In this document: piece after piece, positions 1 to 35,205 of the stretch | Layout of the letters: each line of letters opens with the position of its first letter | How positions within the stretch are numbered: position 1 is the first letter of the stretch | From: Liolophura sinensis | Lineage: Eukaryota > Mollusca > Polyplacophora > Chitonida > Chitonidae | NCBI RefSeq assembly: GCF_032854445.1 | Contig: NC_088302.1 | Span: 37,698,191-37,762,190, forward strand | Reading direction: 5' to 3' | Length of the DNA: 64,000 nucleotides | Notes under the pieces: generated by a model | Told to the model about the DNA's origin: nothing | Database searches by the model: none | Seen by the model: only the letters and a program-made list of their open reading frames with translations | Made by a program: the position numbers and the translations under genes

Positions 1-1811
1 TCTTTCTAATGGCAAAGTAAGAATTTATAACAGTGTTGGCTCTTAAAACATGAAAGCAATTTTTTGTAGGAATATACAAGAACTTTTTCTTATCTTTATT
101 GTTAGTAGCATATATAAAACGTTTTTACACAAGTATTTTGGTATGGTGAGTGGCATCTGTACATTTGTAAGTTAACGTCGGACATCCAGCCGTGTTGAGT
201 TTCACGTAAGGGTCTGAGCTTGTCATTTTATAAATTATTCCCACTCTTTATTGGAGAGGGATTTTCCACAGAGTATTGACACCGTGGTCGGTCGAGACAG
301 CTGGGTCTGGTCAACACGCTGTCACGCCAGTAGAGTGCTAACCCTAACTGCCCGGACCCTCGTCCATCATATATCCTCATGCCAGAAGGTGGTACCATAT
401 TCTAGTCATCACATTCGCCGGGATATGACACCATTATTGCGTACGTCGAGATAATAGAAGGTGTTGAGTCAGAGCTTCGCCATATGTGTTTGACATGTCT
501 GCTGGAAAACAATGCTAAACCCATGAACTAAACTGAAATGTCTGAATGGGACATTCTACATAGTGTTTATCAAGATGGGAATGCAATAAGCTCCGAGTAA
601 CCAGTCGGCAACTGTTGCTACACCATGCGTCAGTTTGCCCTACATAAGCCTATTCCCCTGCCCGCGAAGATGGCTTGTTACAAGCGACGTCCGTGTTAAC
701 ATTTGCGCACAAAGCTCGTCCAGTTTCCCCCAGAATAGGTGTAATTACGCTTTTGATTTGGATCAGTCCGCCCATTAGGGGTTATACACCACAAAAAAAA
801 CTCCCAACAGTCTATCATTTTCCGCTCCATCGCCTGATGTGGCGATAAGAAAATTGAAATCTCTTAAACTGACAGTCGAGCAAATCTCGGTTGATCCGAG
901 ATGAAGCGGGCTGGAACTGTACATCGCCCAATGGGCAGATGCTTCCCACAATAATTGTGTTCTCAAACAAGGATTGGCGCCCCGTGTCCCTGCTTTTCTC
1001 GAAGCAACACCGGCAAGGACATGAAAACCTCTCTGTGTAAAATAAAGTCAATTACGCTTGTTACGTGCGTGGTACGCTGGGGACAGCTAGGGGTGGACCC
1101 CGTGTCGGGCAGGTAGAGCTGGTGAAAATTAACTTCTGTGTTAAGAGCCGTATTTTCTCACATGTACCGGACAAGCATCCTTCTTAACAACCTTGTAACG
1201 TTTTACGTTTTCTTTTATCTTTTACCGAATCTTGATTTTTAAAAGTAAGGGTTAATGTCAGAATAAGCCAACTGTTGAACAAACTTTCCCTTGTGTTAAC
1301 CATGCTCCCACGATAAGCCTATGCCATACACTTTTCTTGGTTTACTTATATATACGATACACTAACGTAACTTCAATTCACCTATGGATACACATGTGTA
1401 CGTGTCTGTGATCTTTAATATTTTATCTTACGTACGAGATACACTTCCATATGCTCACTATGTTCATTTACAGACGTGTATGATCTATAAAACATTCCCT
1501 TATATTAGATCACATTTTCCATCCGTTGCGCCTGTATAAGCGAAGAAGACCTGGCTCAGGTGGTCAAACAATTGACTTGCTGCAACTGTCAGTCCCTTGA
1601 CTAAAATGAAGTCGAATGTTCGAGTCCAGCTCTCGTTCACGTCTTTAAGTCAAGAGTCCTACCAGGTACTTGCAAAATGTCGGTGGTTTATTCCTGGAAC
1701 TCCTGTGTCCTCCATCAATACGTCTGACTGTCGTTATGTAAGTGAAAAGTTCTTGAGCCCGGCTTTAAACAACGATCAATCATTCTGGCTCTATTGCTAA
1801 ATGTTTGCCTT
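1..1811. other. No recognised gene
   Basis: AT-rich DNA with short unrelated open frames on both strands. The stretch around 770-1050 is somewhat GC-richer and has a minus-strand frame of 78 codons, but nothing in it resembles a protein family I know. Confidence 0.5.
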
Positions 1812-2075
1812 TTTATTTATTTGTTTATTTATTTGATTGGTGTTTTACGCAGTAATCAAGAATACTTCACTTATAGGCAGTGGCCAGCATTGTGGTGGGA
1901 AGAAACCGGGCAGAGCCTGGGAGAAACCCAGGACCATCCATAGGTTGCTGACAGGCCTTCAAGCATACGGCCGGAGAAGCCAAAATCAGCTGGATTTTAA
2001 ATCACAGCCACCGCATGGTGGAAGGATTCGGGGTTATTGTGCCACGCTCGTGTGCTGCGCTTCGGCCCACGCGCC
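1812..2075 (-). mobile_element. tRNA-derived SINE, family 1, diverged
   Basis: Read on the minus strand it ends in the family tail (ttacgcagtaatcaagaata on plus, preceded by tttatttattt) and carries the body words cagcattgtggtggg and gccggag. The tRNA-like head is degraded. Same family as the intact copies near 61.9 kb. Confidence 0.8.
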
Positions 2076-2800
2076 CTTTGGCTGTAGTTTTGTAGTGTTG
2101 TATGCAAACAACTAGCATCCATCAATCAGTTCGTTTACTTATCCGCGATAAACCAGCGTTAACCTTGTTCTAATAAATGAAGCATTCTTTTTTTTCTACT
2201 TTGTATTTCTGGTATCACTTACTTGTTAGATTGATGTACGGCGGGTTAATTTGTTAACCAGATGACTGGCCGAGAAATGGCTAACAGATCCCAACAGGAA
2301 CACCAATGAGTTCAAAGTTTATCCTGGGCGGTCAGAAGACGGCCTTTAGATCGTTGATAAAAACTAAGTGGTTTTTGTTAATGTATTATTCTTAACCTGA
2401 CATGGGGGGATATGAGAGGGGGAGGGATATGCCTCTTGATTAATTTGGCAAAAAAAAAACAAAAACAAAAACAAAAAAAAAACAATTGAAATAAATCTAA
2501 ATCGATGTGGGAACGGCCTTTGTCTCTTATCACGGTAAACATAGGAATAGTTTCACAGTTTAATCCCTTACTTGTTAAATACATAAATAAATGCAGGTAG
2601 TTTCATTGCCAGAACCTGTGTTTTTTATTGTTTGTTTTTTCTTTTTTCTTTTTTTTTTGCCAACGGCTCTGTATTCAGTAAACAGTGGGCTTTAACCTAC
2701 CGTACTATAGTAAATGTGTTCTTTCTCCATCTTGTTCTGGCACATGTTAATGGCTTGCTGTTCAGACTTTCGCTGCGTCCAGGCTTCTTCACAAGGCACC

Positions 2801-2878
2801 ATGGGAACGTTGATGGATTTGATTCTGGTGTTTACCATCCTGCTCAGTTCAACTTCTTACCATAGTGAAAGTCATATA
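2801..2878 (+). CDS. Candidate signal-peptide (leader) exon
   Basis: An ATG in a very good context (gcaccATGG) opens 26 codons, MGTLMDLILVFTILLSST then SYHSESHI, read directly into a consensus donor (gtatgt at 2879). The peptide has the hydrophobic core and small residues of a cleavable signal peptide, as expected for the first exon of a receptor such as the one downstream. The reading frame is also open upstream to 2714. No exon linking it to 11421 was found: that exon needs a phase-1 predecessor while this one ends in phase 0, so at least one more exon would be required. It could also be chance or belong to another gene. Confidence 0.3.
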
Positions 2879-2884
2879 GTATGT

Positions 2885-5800
2885 AATGTTATTAATCTAG
2901 TACCATGTCAAACTTTTTGATGTCCAGCAATAAACAATTTGGTCTCAGTTTATAAGGAATTTGCATTTCCTTAAGTACAATATATATCATATACATGATA
3001 TATAATTCACCTCACACCTTGCCGTTACAGTCTCATGGTAGGGTTATGTTCCATCAGTCATTTTACAATGCTTGTGAAACAGAGAACCAGACGATCATGT
3101 TGCAAATCACCGGTGACATTTGTGATAAGTCAACATCTTGACGTCGGCAATTGGATTGCGTTGTTTCTCATGTTGTGGCTAGAGACTGTGTCTGCGGTAT
3201 ATATCGACTACCTGTGCAGAGTTTCTCTCCTGAGTTCAACGTCGTTTCCAAACGTCTGCGATGTTCTAAGACATTCTGGGCAGGCTTTTGTTGCTGGCAA
3301 ACGTCATGGTATGTACGATTGTAGCTGAGCAGATTTCTACTCTTTCGACTAACAAAAGTCTGGCTGTGCACAGCCTTAATTTACAGCCGTCACGACTTAT
3401 ATAATATACGCCAACGGCTAATCAAAGTTATCTTCACGCTGTGTGAGTTTTGAGACCAGAAGACTTGGTGCAACTCTTGTTTTTTTTTCATGTTTTAATT
3501 CTCAGATACCGCACTGATAAAAAGTTATCCGCCCCTGTTTCCATCAGCTAACATTTCGGCGCAGCCATGCATTGAGTCTTAATTTGTCAAATCACAGAGA
3601 AAACAGTACAAGACTCTGCATACAGCATACAGAAAAAGTTAACGTCCAGGTAGAGAGATTAGATTTTAATTTGCCGGATTCAATCCCTTTAAGTCCCAAT
3701 CCATTATCCAGTCAACATTCTGTATAATTCTCACATGCTCGCTTCTGCCTCTAACGACTCGTCTATGCAAATGGAGAATATTTGCTTGTGATCCACGAGG
3801 TAATCAATCAGTATTTGTAACAAAAAGTCTGCGGCCGAAATCCGAGTCCCTACATCAACGTCGTTTCCCCAGCCGGCAGCATGAACAGTTTCGTTTGTAA
3901 CCTAAGCAATAGTGATGTACACTTTGCATAAGCCATTTATATAAGGGGCATCCGTGATAACAGCATGCCAGTGTACAGCTACTAGGCTTAGAAGCTTTTA
4001 ATACGAGGCTTTGTAGTACCAATGAATATGTAGCAGCTGTGGAGAGCCGTCGGAAAACGTCTTCTTGCGCCAGCAAGGTTGTGTGTTACACAATCGGCAG
4101 AAACTTGCCTAATATACGCCGGGTTATTTATATTGCAGGCTAAAGCATTGCTTTCCGCTTTTACGCTCGGCTTCACTTTATGAGGTAAGTATTGCCCGAG
4201 GGTGACCCCAGTGTTTTTACATTCGAGGACAACGTGCCAGGCAGCTTAAGTGCCTTTCTGTCGCCCCCTCTCCGGCAATCGTGTAATGGCCTGGCCATTT
4301 CTATCAGGGTTAAGCACTGCCAGACAGGTGGTCGCAGCTAACGGACAGCATTTCAAACAATTTTCTCCTTGCTACTCCGTTATTATGTCCGCTTACGGGC
4401 ACGGTGTTAAGACGTCCGTGTCACACCCAGATGGATTGTGCCTCTGTCCTGTCAGACAACCCTGGGTCCATTAGCCATCTAAAGTGTCACATCCGCTGCC
4501 CAGTGAGACATGGCTAGTGGATAGTACCTGCTTATCCGTGGTCTATCTTCTAACTCACTCTTCTCGCTCATCACCTCCGGTACATACATTTATGAAACAC
4601 TTCAACTGTTTGTTGTCAAAGTAAAGCTTCGGTCATTTTACGGAAACTCTATGGCAGTGGCTTTCATTAACTTGTGAAAAACTGAGCAGTGCCTTTTAAT
4701 AACAGTACTCCCACATGTTCAACTTCGCCAATTTAACCCTATCAAGGATCACGCAAAAGCAGTCTCAAAACTCCGATGAGGTTTCGGGTTAAACATTTCC
4801 TACATTCCAATGTCCGTAATTAGAGTCACAATAACGAATGATACAAACGGCGTGCTGTGACACCTGTAACCTATTCACCCAATCCCAATCCCACCCTATT
4901 CGTCAGCGACCACGCCAGTAACGGTGACGGATAACAGACGAAACTACTTCACACACGCTGAAACAAAACCTTGGAGCTCTTGTATAGATTGGAATTCATT
5001 CTACACTGAATCATTTGCCTTATATTTGCTCACCCTTGAGTAGATGATCATAACAGAGCTGTCACGTATGTCTACTACTAGACAAATTTACCAATGCGAC
5101 TTATGACAAGGAACTATTCCCCATCTTTATATGGCATAACTGTAGTAATATTCACGAAATACTCAGCCGTATTGTCAGAAGGTATCAGCTGATTAAAACT
5201 GAGAAGTCACTGCATGTTTTTTCTTTAGCCGCACGTGAGAATTAAAGCTCACATCAGATTTTCTTCTGCTGCGTATCACATGCTTAATCGCTGGCACGCA
5301 ACATCATTTCGAAGAATGCTAATTCAAACCAAATTCCCTCCTCCGCAACTTCGTTTTGTTCAACCCGAGACTCACACAGGGATTTCTCCACATTGCCTTG
5401 CCAACACGGTTATAAAAGCCTAGGTGCAATTAACAGTCTACGGCGCTCATAGGTCTGTTGCATGAAGACACCACTGGCCTTCCAGTAATATGGCTCAACC
5501 ATGGCCTAATTTTCATAGGCGATATTTTTAACTTTTAGAGCTGTAACTCTGCTCCAAACATTCCATGGTCAATAAGCATTGGTGCTTACCTCGGTCAGTC
5601 TGTGAGAAAGCAGCCATAATACCTTATATATTATATTATTATATATATGATTATAATATCATATATCAAGATCTGGACCATCCCTTTGCTAGCACTTTGG
5701 ACGGATACCTAGCAATGTCAAAGAGATGTCACACACAGCCTCCTCACTACCTGAAACCATGTGTCCCCTCTCCAAGAAGTAAAAAGTGTTCATCAATAAA

Positions 5801-7231
5801 ACTCCTAACTGCTCGAAGTTTAGACAGTTTAAATTATATTCATACCAAAGTACACTAAACATGACCGACTAATAGTGATTTTCATCACTAATCAAATCAC
5901 TTCTCTGCATAAACGTGTTATTTCAACCAGTAAATTATTCCTTTCCAGTTGGAAATGACCGCACGGGCATGTGCACTCTATGGGAATATTACAGAAATTA
6001 TTTGAAGACAGGCTAAGTTTTCTGCTACTCTTTTTATTTATATTATTAAGTACGATGTAAAACACTAATCAAATAAATGAATCTTTTATTTCTTTTGAAA
6101 CAGGCCTACCTTTGAGGAACCTTTACTTTGATAACTTCACGATGACTCATTTACCTCTACAACAACCAGACTCCTCAGAGAGTTCTCTGAGAGTGTGTGA
6201 AATGCAATCGTGACTCCACAAGCTTTTTTCACACTGAGTTCGGTCGTAATGCGCCGTTCCGCTCTGTCATAATTAAGGAGGTGTGGAGGAAATTTTTGGA
6301 GTTTGTGTAAAACGAATAAAAAAAACTGTGCACAGGTCTAGTCGTATTCCTGGAAGAAAACAGCCCAGCACTTAGTCTAAAAACGTTAAACAAATTAATG
6401 GCCAAGACAAACCTTTGCTTCAAAGGGTAGCTGAAAATAAATCTTCTATATCACCGAATACTCGTCAAAGTGTTCATTTTGCTAAGATGAACTGAAGTTG
6501 TAAAAACTGTTCAACCGAGTAATTTTTTTCCTGCTTTACTGTAGTTAAATAATCTCCCCTGACAGACAATTACAGTCAGCTCGAGAGCAAGCTAACCTTC
6601 GGGTGTCAAAACTGACAGGTCATCAAATCAACCTGCAAAGTTTTATTTAACTTGGATTATAACTGACATATTTATCATTCCTACTGGAAAATAGCAATGA
6701 CGTTTGCTCAATTTACCAGAGCTAGCGTTTCTCGTTCAAACATTTTGACATCCTATGCCAATTACCAAAGTCAATTCGTGAAAGAAAGTTGACATCTAAC
6801 ACCCTGTGTAAATACTTCAATGAATATCTATCAAGTGATGTGCACATGGTAACGTTGTTCATCTATGCCGTATGTAAGAGCAACCGAGACTGAATCAAGG
6901 TTGCAACTACAAATGGCATTCTTTTCCATTGTGTTAATTATTGTGAGATTACAGCTGTCTTCGACTAATTGCGAAATGACAACTCCTGGTAACAGAAATG
7001 AATGTATCTCAAAGTCCTCTAATGCTGGAAAGTTTAAAGTACTTGTATGATCTTCTAAAAACAGCGCAATGAATATGTTGGAACTGAAACTGCCACGTGA
7101 CTAGGAGACATCGTCGAAATATGAGCAAACTTATGTTGTTTACGTTAATTTGGAAATTACGTTAAAGAACAACAGCAAACAATGAAAAAAGTACCCGTTC
7201 GGCCTTTTTATATGTATATATGTATGCATAC
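2885..7231. other. No recognised gene; AT-rich and palindromic patches
   Basis: No exon of the receptor could be recognised although the leader-to-11421 exons should lie in or before this stretch. Seen: a small palindrome at about 2981-3003 (atatatcat with its complement), an AT-alternating stretch at about 5617-5666, and an isolated good donor at about 4183 (gaggtaagt) without a supported exon. Confidence 0.4.
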
Positions 7232-7576
7232 TTTTAAGTCGTACTTGAGAATTTTTCAGTCATATGACAACGAGAAGTCAGTAGTTAAGTGAGCGTATAC
7301 TTCTGCTTGTGGCACGGCGAGTCCACGCCACGATTGCCACCATTGAAGAATCATGCCGAAGACATCAGACATGGCTCCCCACCTAGTCACATTATATTGC
7401 CTGTGTATGTCTAACCAGTCTTGATTCCTTGCTCTAATCTCTCAGTGCTGAGCACCAAGCAAGGTTGGCAACATGTACCATTTTTAAAGCCTTTGGTATG
7501 TCCCGACCGGGATTTGATCCCAGATCTCCCTACTTCCAGGCGGACGCTCTAACATTAGGCTACCTAAGTGGCTATT
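7232..7576 (-). mobile_element. Full-length tRNA-derived SINE, family 2
   Basis: On the minus strand: a tRNA-like head (about 7576-7493) with an A-box-like tagcctaatgttagagc and a B-box-like ggatcaaatcc; a body with the words atgtctgatgtcttcggcat and gattcttcaatg; and a tail catatgactgaaaaattctc then aagtacgac. The same body words appear at 17.5, 26.75 and 56.5 kb, so this is a dispersed family. The head is too imperfect and has too long a 3' extension to be a working tRNA gene. Confidence 0.8.
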
Positions 7577-8316
7577 TATGAGCCCAATATCTTGAATCTT
7601 TAGCAGATGGTCGATGTAAATTCTCATATAGACATGTGGTTTGTCCGCTGTCACAGTGTGATCCGATTGACATTCTGGGACCTTCGTCTGGAAAGGAAAT
7701 TGTGGGTTGAGTTTGTCCCTGTTAGGTCAAGTAAGAGACTGTCCGTCAGCGAGACAACACTACATAATTGATCAATCCATGACCAGTTTTAGACACTTGC
7801 GCCTCTGTGTGTATCTGGTGAATTCTAGGCTCAGACAATACTTCAATGTGTTAGCCCGCTAACAGACAACCGCTTTTGTCTGCTAAGAACCATCAAGCTC
7901 ATCGTACGCCCTTATTCGCTACGGAGAATCCAGTATCATCGCCGTAACCGTAAATGTTTTATACCACTCTGGACACTTAGTGAGTGACTAGATATAAACG
8001 CCATAACATTACCAGGACCCATTTGAATGCATTAACCCAACAGTGTAACACGCCATAAGTAATGTCCCAAAGCTCGTTTTGCATGTAGAGATTCTGTCTT
8101 CACTCACCTATAGTTGTATTAGTCTGTCTACGGAAAGTAATTAATGTATAACAGTTCTTCCGCTCTTCAGTATACATCACTTAGTACGGAACCATGTTCG
8201 TTAAATTCATATTAACGCGTCGAGACAGTTATCTATGGCCGGAGACGAGCCGGAAAACGTCATTTGCCAAACCCAACAAGCAGGAATGTTATAGACAGAA
8301 AGACTGCCAAACATTC

Positions 8317-8462
8317 TATTTATTTGTTCCATTGATGTTTTACGCCGTACTCAAGAATATTTCACTTGTACGACGGCGGCCAGCATTATGGTAGGAGGAA
8401 ACCGGGCAGAGCCGAGGGTTGTTGGCAGACCTTCATAAGTATAGCCGGAGACCAAAAATTCT
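8317..8462 (-). mobile_element. SINE family 1, 5'-truncated
   Basis: Plus-strand order is tail first: gatgttttacgccgtactca, cttgtacgacggcggccagc, ggaggaaaccgggcagagcc, then a degraded body to tagccggag. Head missing. Confidence 0.85.
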
Positions 8463-9249
8463 ACATTTTACGTCTACTCTAACACTGATGTAACATCAGT
8501 GTTCGAACATATTGAAACTGTTAAGATGATGTCATTGTTAGGATCTCATGAATTCCTGGTCAGTAAATGAAGTTTTATCGTTTGGTGTATTCTTATATAA
8601 TGGAAACGATGTAAGCCAGTTATTTAGTCACCATTAAAGACATATGCTACACATGTATTTGGATGTCTCGATAACAGGAAAGAAAACATCTTAGTATAGC
8701 TGATGAATAGGTAAGATGAACCCCAGCTCGTCTTCCTTTTGGAACACCGTTCCCATGATACTGTTCAGGTACCACTGAATAGTATGCTAGTTTATGTCAA
8801 ATTAACATAGGTTTAACATAATTGTCAGTGTCTTCACTGACGTTTGACTTTTTTTTCCTTCTGAACGTCTTATCTACACTATTGTGCAAATATCAGATAT
8901 TTATGCTAATTGTTTGTACCCTGTGACTAAAACTAACTAAATCCAACAGAAACAATACTAAATTGAGAGACAGATGAGAAAAAACTGATTCACCCCCACG
9001 TGAACTGCGCAATATTAATGCTGTATATGTTTACTTACAGAGAAGTCAAGTGTACAAATTACGTTGTAAGCTAATGCGTTACCGCCGAATTTACAGTTAA
9101 AACTGTTTTGCTGGCTGCATATATATACATATATTGAACATCACAATGGTTTTAACAAATCTCAGTCTCAGTACGAGGTATTGTGGACAGTTAATGCTGA
9201 ATGCACTCGTCATATTCTCACAGTTTGATATACGAATTGTTTAACCAAA

Positions 9250-9303
9250 TCTGACCTGAACAATGATCAACATAATGTTATGTTGAGCATTGTTTAGGTC
9301 AGA
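9250..9303. repeat. Long near-perfect hairpin
   Basis: A 26-base arm (9250-9275) is followed after two bases by its reverse complement (9278-9303) with only two mismatches. No coding or SINE sequence overlaps it. It could be a foldback (MITE-like) element, a cruciform-forming site or a hairpin RNA; the sequence alone does not decide. Confidence 0.85.
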
Positions 9304-10646
9304 TAAGAGAATTTTAACAAATTAAAGGAAAAATCTCAAACTATTTGGCACCCTGCATAATTCATCAATGACGTTTTGCAAGTATGTAAACAAATATGTA
9401 CTTGCGAGAACCACACTAGGCACAATCATTTACTTAAAGTAACAACTCCTTGCAGCTTGGAGATGGTGACGAAATATGTGGTATTGTATTTTGGGGCAAT
9501 CATATGGCGCCAGTTCAAGTGGAGGGATTTAAGTTTAAGATGTACAAAGAAGAACCGCTTCAGTTTTTCATAACAGTTCATTTGCACTGAGATTAACCCG
9601 CTGACTTAATGATTTTTCTGTTAATGGTTATTTCGGATGGTATTGTAAAGTTTTATTTATCCACGAAACCTTTTAGACACAATGACTTTTCTTGTCCTAA
9701 TTTCTTTTCCCCAAGTATTTGAATTATGTTGTTTTTACCAAAGTGTTAGGGAGTTTTAAATAGTAATGATGAAATAATTGCATGGAATATTATTTTTGTT
9801 GTTGCTGTTGCGGTTTTTACGAAAAGGAGCGTAACATGAAAATTGAGTGATCTCATTTGCTCAAGAACTGATGAACTTTCAGAACTTACAGAACAAATAT
9901 AAAAGAAAAATTTCATAACCAAGTTACACGATTTAAAACACGGATATCGTAAACAAGTAATCCGATCAAAACACACGACAATCGTAAACCAGTTATCCGC
10001 TTTCAGATAGGTATATAGTAAACAATTGTACCCTTAACAAGTTGTCCAACTAAACTAATATGGGTTTCGTAAACAAGCTATCCGATTAAGTGAGAGGAGT
10101 ATTTTAAACGGGTTATTTCATTAGGTAAAAAACAAAGAATATGCTTAATGGTTTAGATTCTCTCAACATGTGCAAATGCTTTTTAGCCTAAAACATATCA
10201 GCCAGCAATTTCTCGTCTGTCGATACTTGTTGATTAATTGTTGTTGTTTTTTTTCACCCCATGATTCAATTTACTCGGTGCAAAACGCAGACAAATATTG
10301 ATTTTTTTATCATTCAGGAAGGCCTCGTGTATCGTGTTAATTGTTATTGTAACTCGTAAGCAGGGCTGCGGTTCGTTCACATGACGTTCAGAATACATGG
10401 TAAAACACCGTTAAAACAGGCTTACTTTTATGGGGTAATAATTATACTATAACTTTCAGCTCAAAATCTATAGCCTTTAGCCCAAATAAGCAAGTTGCCC
10501 AAGACCGTACCACAAAATCTCCTGGATCGAATCCAGTTTTCGCCAGAAAGAAGGTTTCTTTGGCATTAAACCGCCAGTAAATTTGCTTTTATTATCCTCT
10601 GCCATTAAAAATGAAACACATGAAATTTATGTCGTAGCCAAAAGCA

Positions 10647-10792
10647 AGGGTGTCTGTCAGCAACCCGCGGATGGTCGTGGGTTTCTTTCCGCGCTCTGAC
10701 TGGTTTCCTCCCACCGTAATGGTGGTTGCCGTCGTAAAAGTGAAATCTTTTTGAGTACGGCGTAACACAACAATCAAATAAATAAAGAAACA
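10647..10792 (+). mobile_element. SINE family 1, 5'-truncated
   Basis: Carries gtcagcaacccgcggatggt, ctggtttcctcccaccgtaa and the tail gagtacggcgtaacacaaca followed by atcaaataaataaag. The head is missing. Confidence 0.85.
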
Positions 10793-11025
10793 AATGCAAG
10801 GATCAGGTAGCATTTTAACGTGGTATTTGCAGTTTTAAATAACACATTTGTTACAGGTACTAGCTTACAGAATCCATATTGGTTTGGGTCCTTCCCCATT
10901 TACATACCGCACTGTTATAACCACAGCCGATCGGTCTGTGACGAATAAGGGCGTAGTGCAGCTTGGAATCAGGAGGTCTATGAGATGCTAACGAAATGCG
11001 AATGTTTTTTTTCAAGCATAGCGGT

Positions 11026-11098
11026 TTCCTCTACCCACCAACCTATAACAGCCGTCGTATAAGTGAAATATTCTTGTCGGATAAGACATTAAACACCA
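11026..11098 (+). mobile_element. SINE family 1 tail fragment
   Basis: Fragment with cgtcgtataagtgaaatatt then cttgtcggataagacattaa, a diverged 3' end of the family, about 320 bases before the first recognised receptor exon. Confidence 0.7.
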
Positions 11099-11420
11099 AG
11101 CATATAAATATATGCATTTCAAGACGTTCTTTTGCATGACTACTTTTTTAAAAACATTTGTAAACAAAAGACACAGATACACATTGTAACAAATTTGCTC
11201 AGGTGCAGTAATGTGCACCTTGAACACACACTTTTGTGTACCTAGACATTAAATGTGACTAAATTGTGAACATGTGGTACACATAACTGATTACATCGCA
11301 AGTTCCACAAAAACATATGGGCAGAACGCTACACATCTGCGTTTTGAAAGTACTCGCCTGCTTAGAAATTAGCTAAAATCGTTAGCGTAGAACGTCATCA
11401 TTGAGTTCTGTCTGTTTCAG

Positions 11421-33655
<22,235 letters not shown>

Positions 33656-34911
33656 CAGCTGGGAAATATTCAACTCGACTGATCTCATTTGGACGCGGGG
33701 CTGTGGGGCCAGTGTCTCGTGCAGCAAAGACTGTGCTGTGTTCGTCCGCAGGGGCAGGGCTTTGTGATAACTCTCTCTTCCCGCGACAAGATGAAAGGAG
33801 TGAAATTGGATTTGCGATTAGAAGCATGACTTCACAGAGCTTCTATCCTGGCCCGTGAGTATTCCCTCTACTGCTGGGATCCTCCGAAGTCCACTTTGTC
33901 TTCCACAGACTACAGCTTCTTTACAGAGCAACACTGGCTCGCTGTTGTAGGGTCCTCCCTCAGGCGGTTTTTCCTTGGACATGTTCGCGATGGCAAAGAT
34001 GGAACAATTACGTGGTCTCCACATGAGCAAATGTTGCTGTGTAAAGTTGGGTAATTGACACAGTCGCTATCAGAAGAGCCTCGAGTCTGTTACTTAACCC
34101 ATTGAGCTATGCCGTGAGGTAGCCCTTCGGCATGACTCTCAAGTTGTTTTGTCAGCTGACGCTTTATAGCGGGATAATCTCCGTTCTGGCGCACACTTTC
34201 TCTGTGCTGACTAATATTCGGAGAGTGTAGCCAGAGGCAAAGACACTTCTCATACACAGCGCATCATCGCCGACAGCTGTATTGAGAATGTGATGATCAA
34301 ATTGTATCCCCACGTCCAAATCCATGTTCATTACAAGAAAGACATTAACACAACGGACAGAGACTTCTGTTGCGGATCTGAACGGTCCCGGATATATCAA
34401 CTAAGGAACACAGAAACCGGGCTTGTCGGCTCCAAAGCTTTGCTCATCCGTGCTAGTCCGTATTTGCTCAAAACAGGTGTATCTCGGCTGCCAATTGTTC
34501 AATTCTGACAAATCCAGATGGTACTTCCTGATTTATCTCTTATTTCCTTGTTAGCATCAATGATTCACGTAGCAAATCCTACCCTTCAAAGTCAGGGTTG
34601 TTGACAGGTAGACTGTCCTTCTCAGTAAATATACTATCACGACGGGCTCTGAGGAGTGCAAGGAGGGGGTCCATCATCCAAACACTGGGGCTTTGGATAT
34701 ACTAACAGGTTGGTCTCTCCATAACTTAAGCATCGTCTTCACGCGTGACGGTACAGCATTGAAGACATACACACTATACTAACTATGCAAGTGTATTGAG
34801 TGGAGTGTGACACTGACGGTTTACCTGTTTGGTTTACCTATATGCACTGACAGACGCTTGTTTCATTGCAAAACTCTAGGCATCTGCCCAAGGAACAAAC
34901 TATTCGTTAAC
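33656..34911. other. Receptor 3' flank / probable 3' UTR
   Basis: Follows the TGA directly. Initially GC-richer than the intron average. I see no AATAAA close to the stop; the nearest candidates are ATTAAA words around 35570-35605 and AATAAA near 36613, so the transcript end cannot be placed. Confidence 0.4.
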
Positions 34912-35205
34912 AACATTGCGGGGTAATGTGGAGCATTGCGGGATAATGTGGGACATTGCGGGAAAATGTGGGACATTGTTGGATAATGTGGGACATTGTG
35001 GGATAATGTGGGACATTGTGGGATAATGTGGGACATTGTGGGATAATGTGGGACATTGTGGGATAATGTGGGACATTGTGAAATAACGTGGGACTTTGTG
35101 GGATAATGTGGGATGTGTCACAGAGTGGAATAATGTCAGCACATCGTGAGATAGTATGGGACAGTGTGCGATAATGCGGCACAGTGTGGGGAAAATGTGG
35201 GACAT
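34912..35205. repeat. 20-bp minisatellite
   Basis: Roughly thirteen units of ggataatgtgggacattgtg, nearly perfect in the middle (34976-35080) and diverging at both edges, about 1.26 kb downstream of the receptor stop. Minus-strand frames of about 100 codons of repeating HNVPHYPTMS/SHIIPQCPT arise from the repeat and are not evidence for genes. Confidence 0.95.

Noticed and set aside
6913-7050. ATG followed by MAFFSIVLIIVRLQLSSTNC, signal-peptide-like, as receptor first exon
   Set aside because: No good donor follows and no linking exon is visible; weaker than the 2801 candidate, so kept only as an alternative.
7493-7576. Possible tRNA gene on the minus strand
   Set aside because: A- and B-box-like words are present but the sequence continues into a SINE body and tail, and a clean cloverleaf is not evident.
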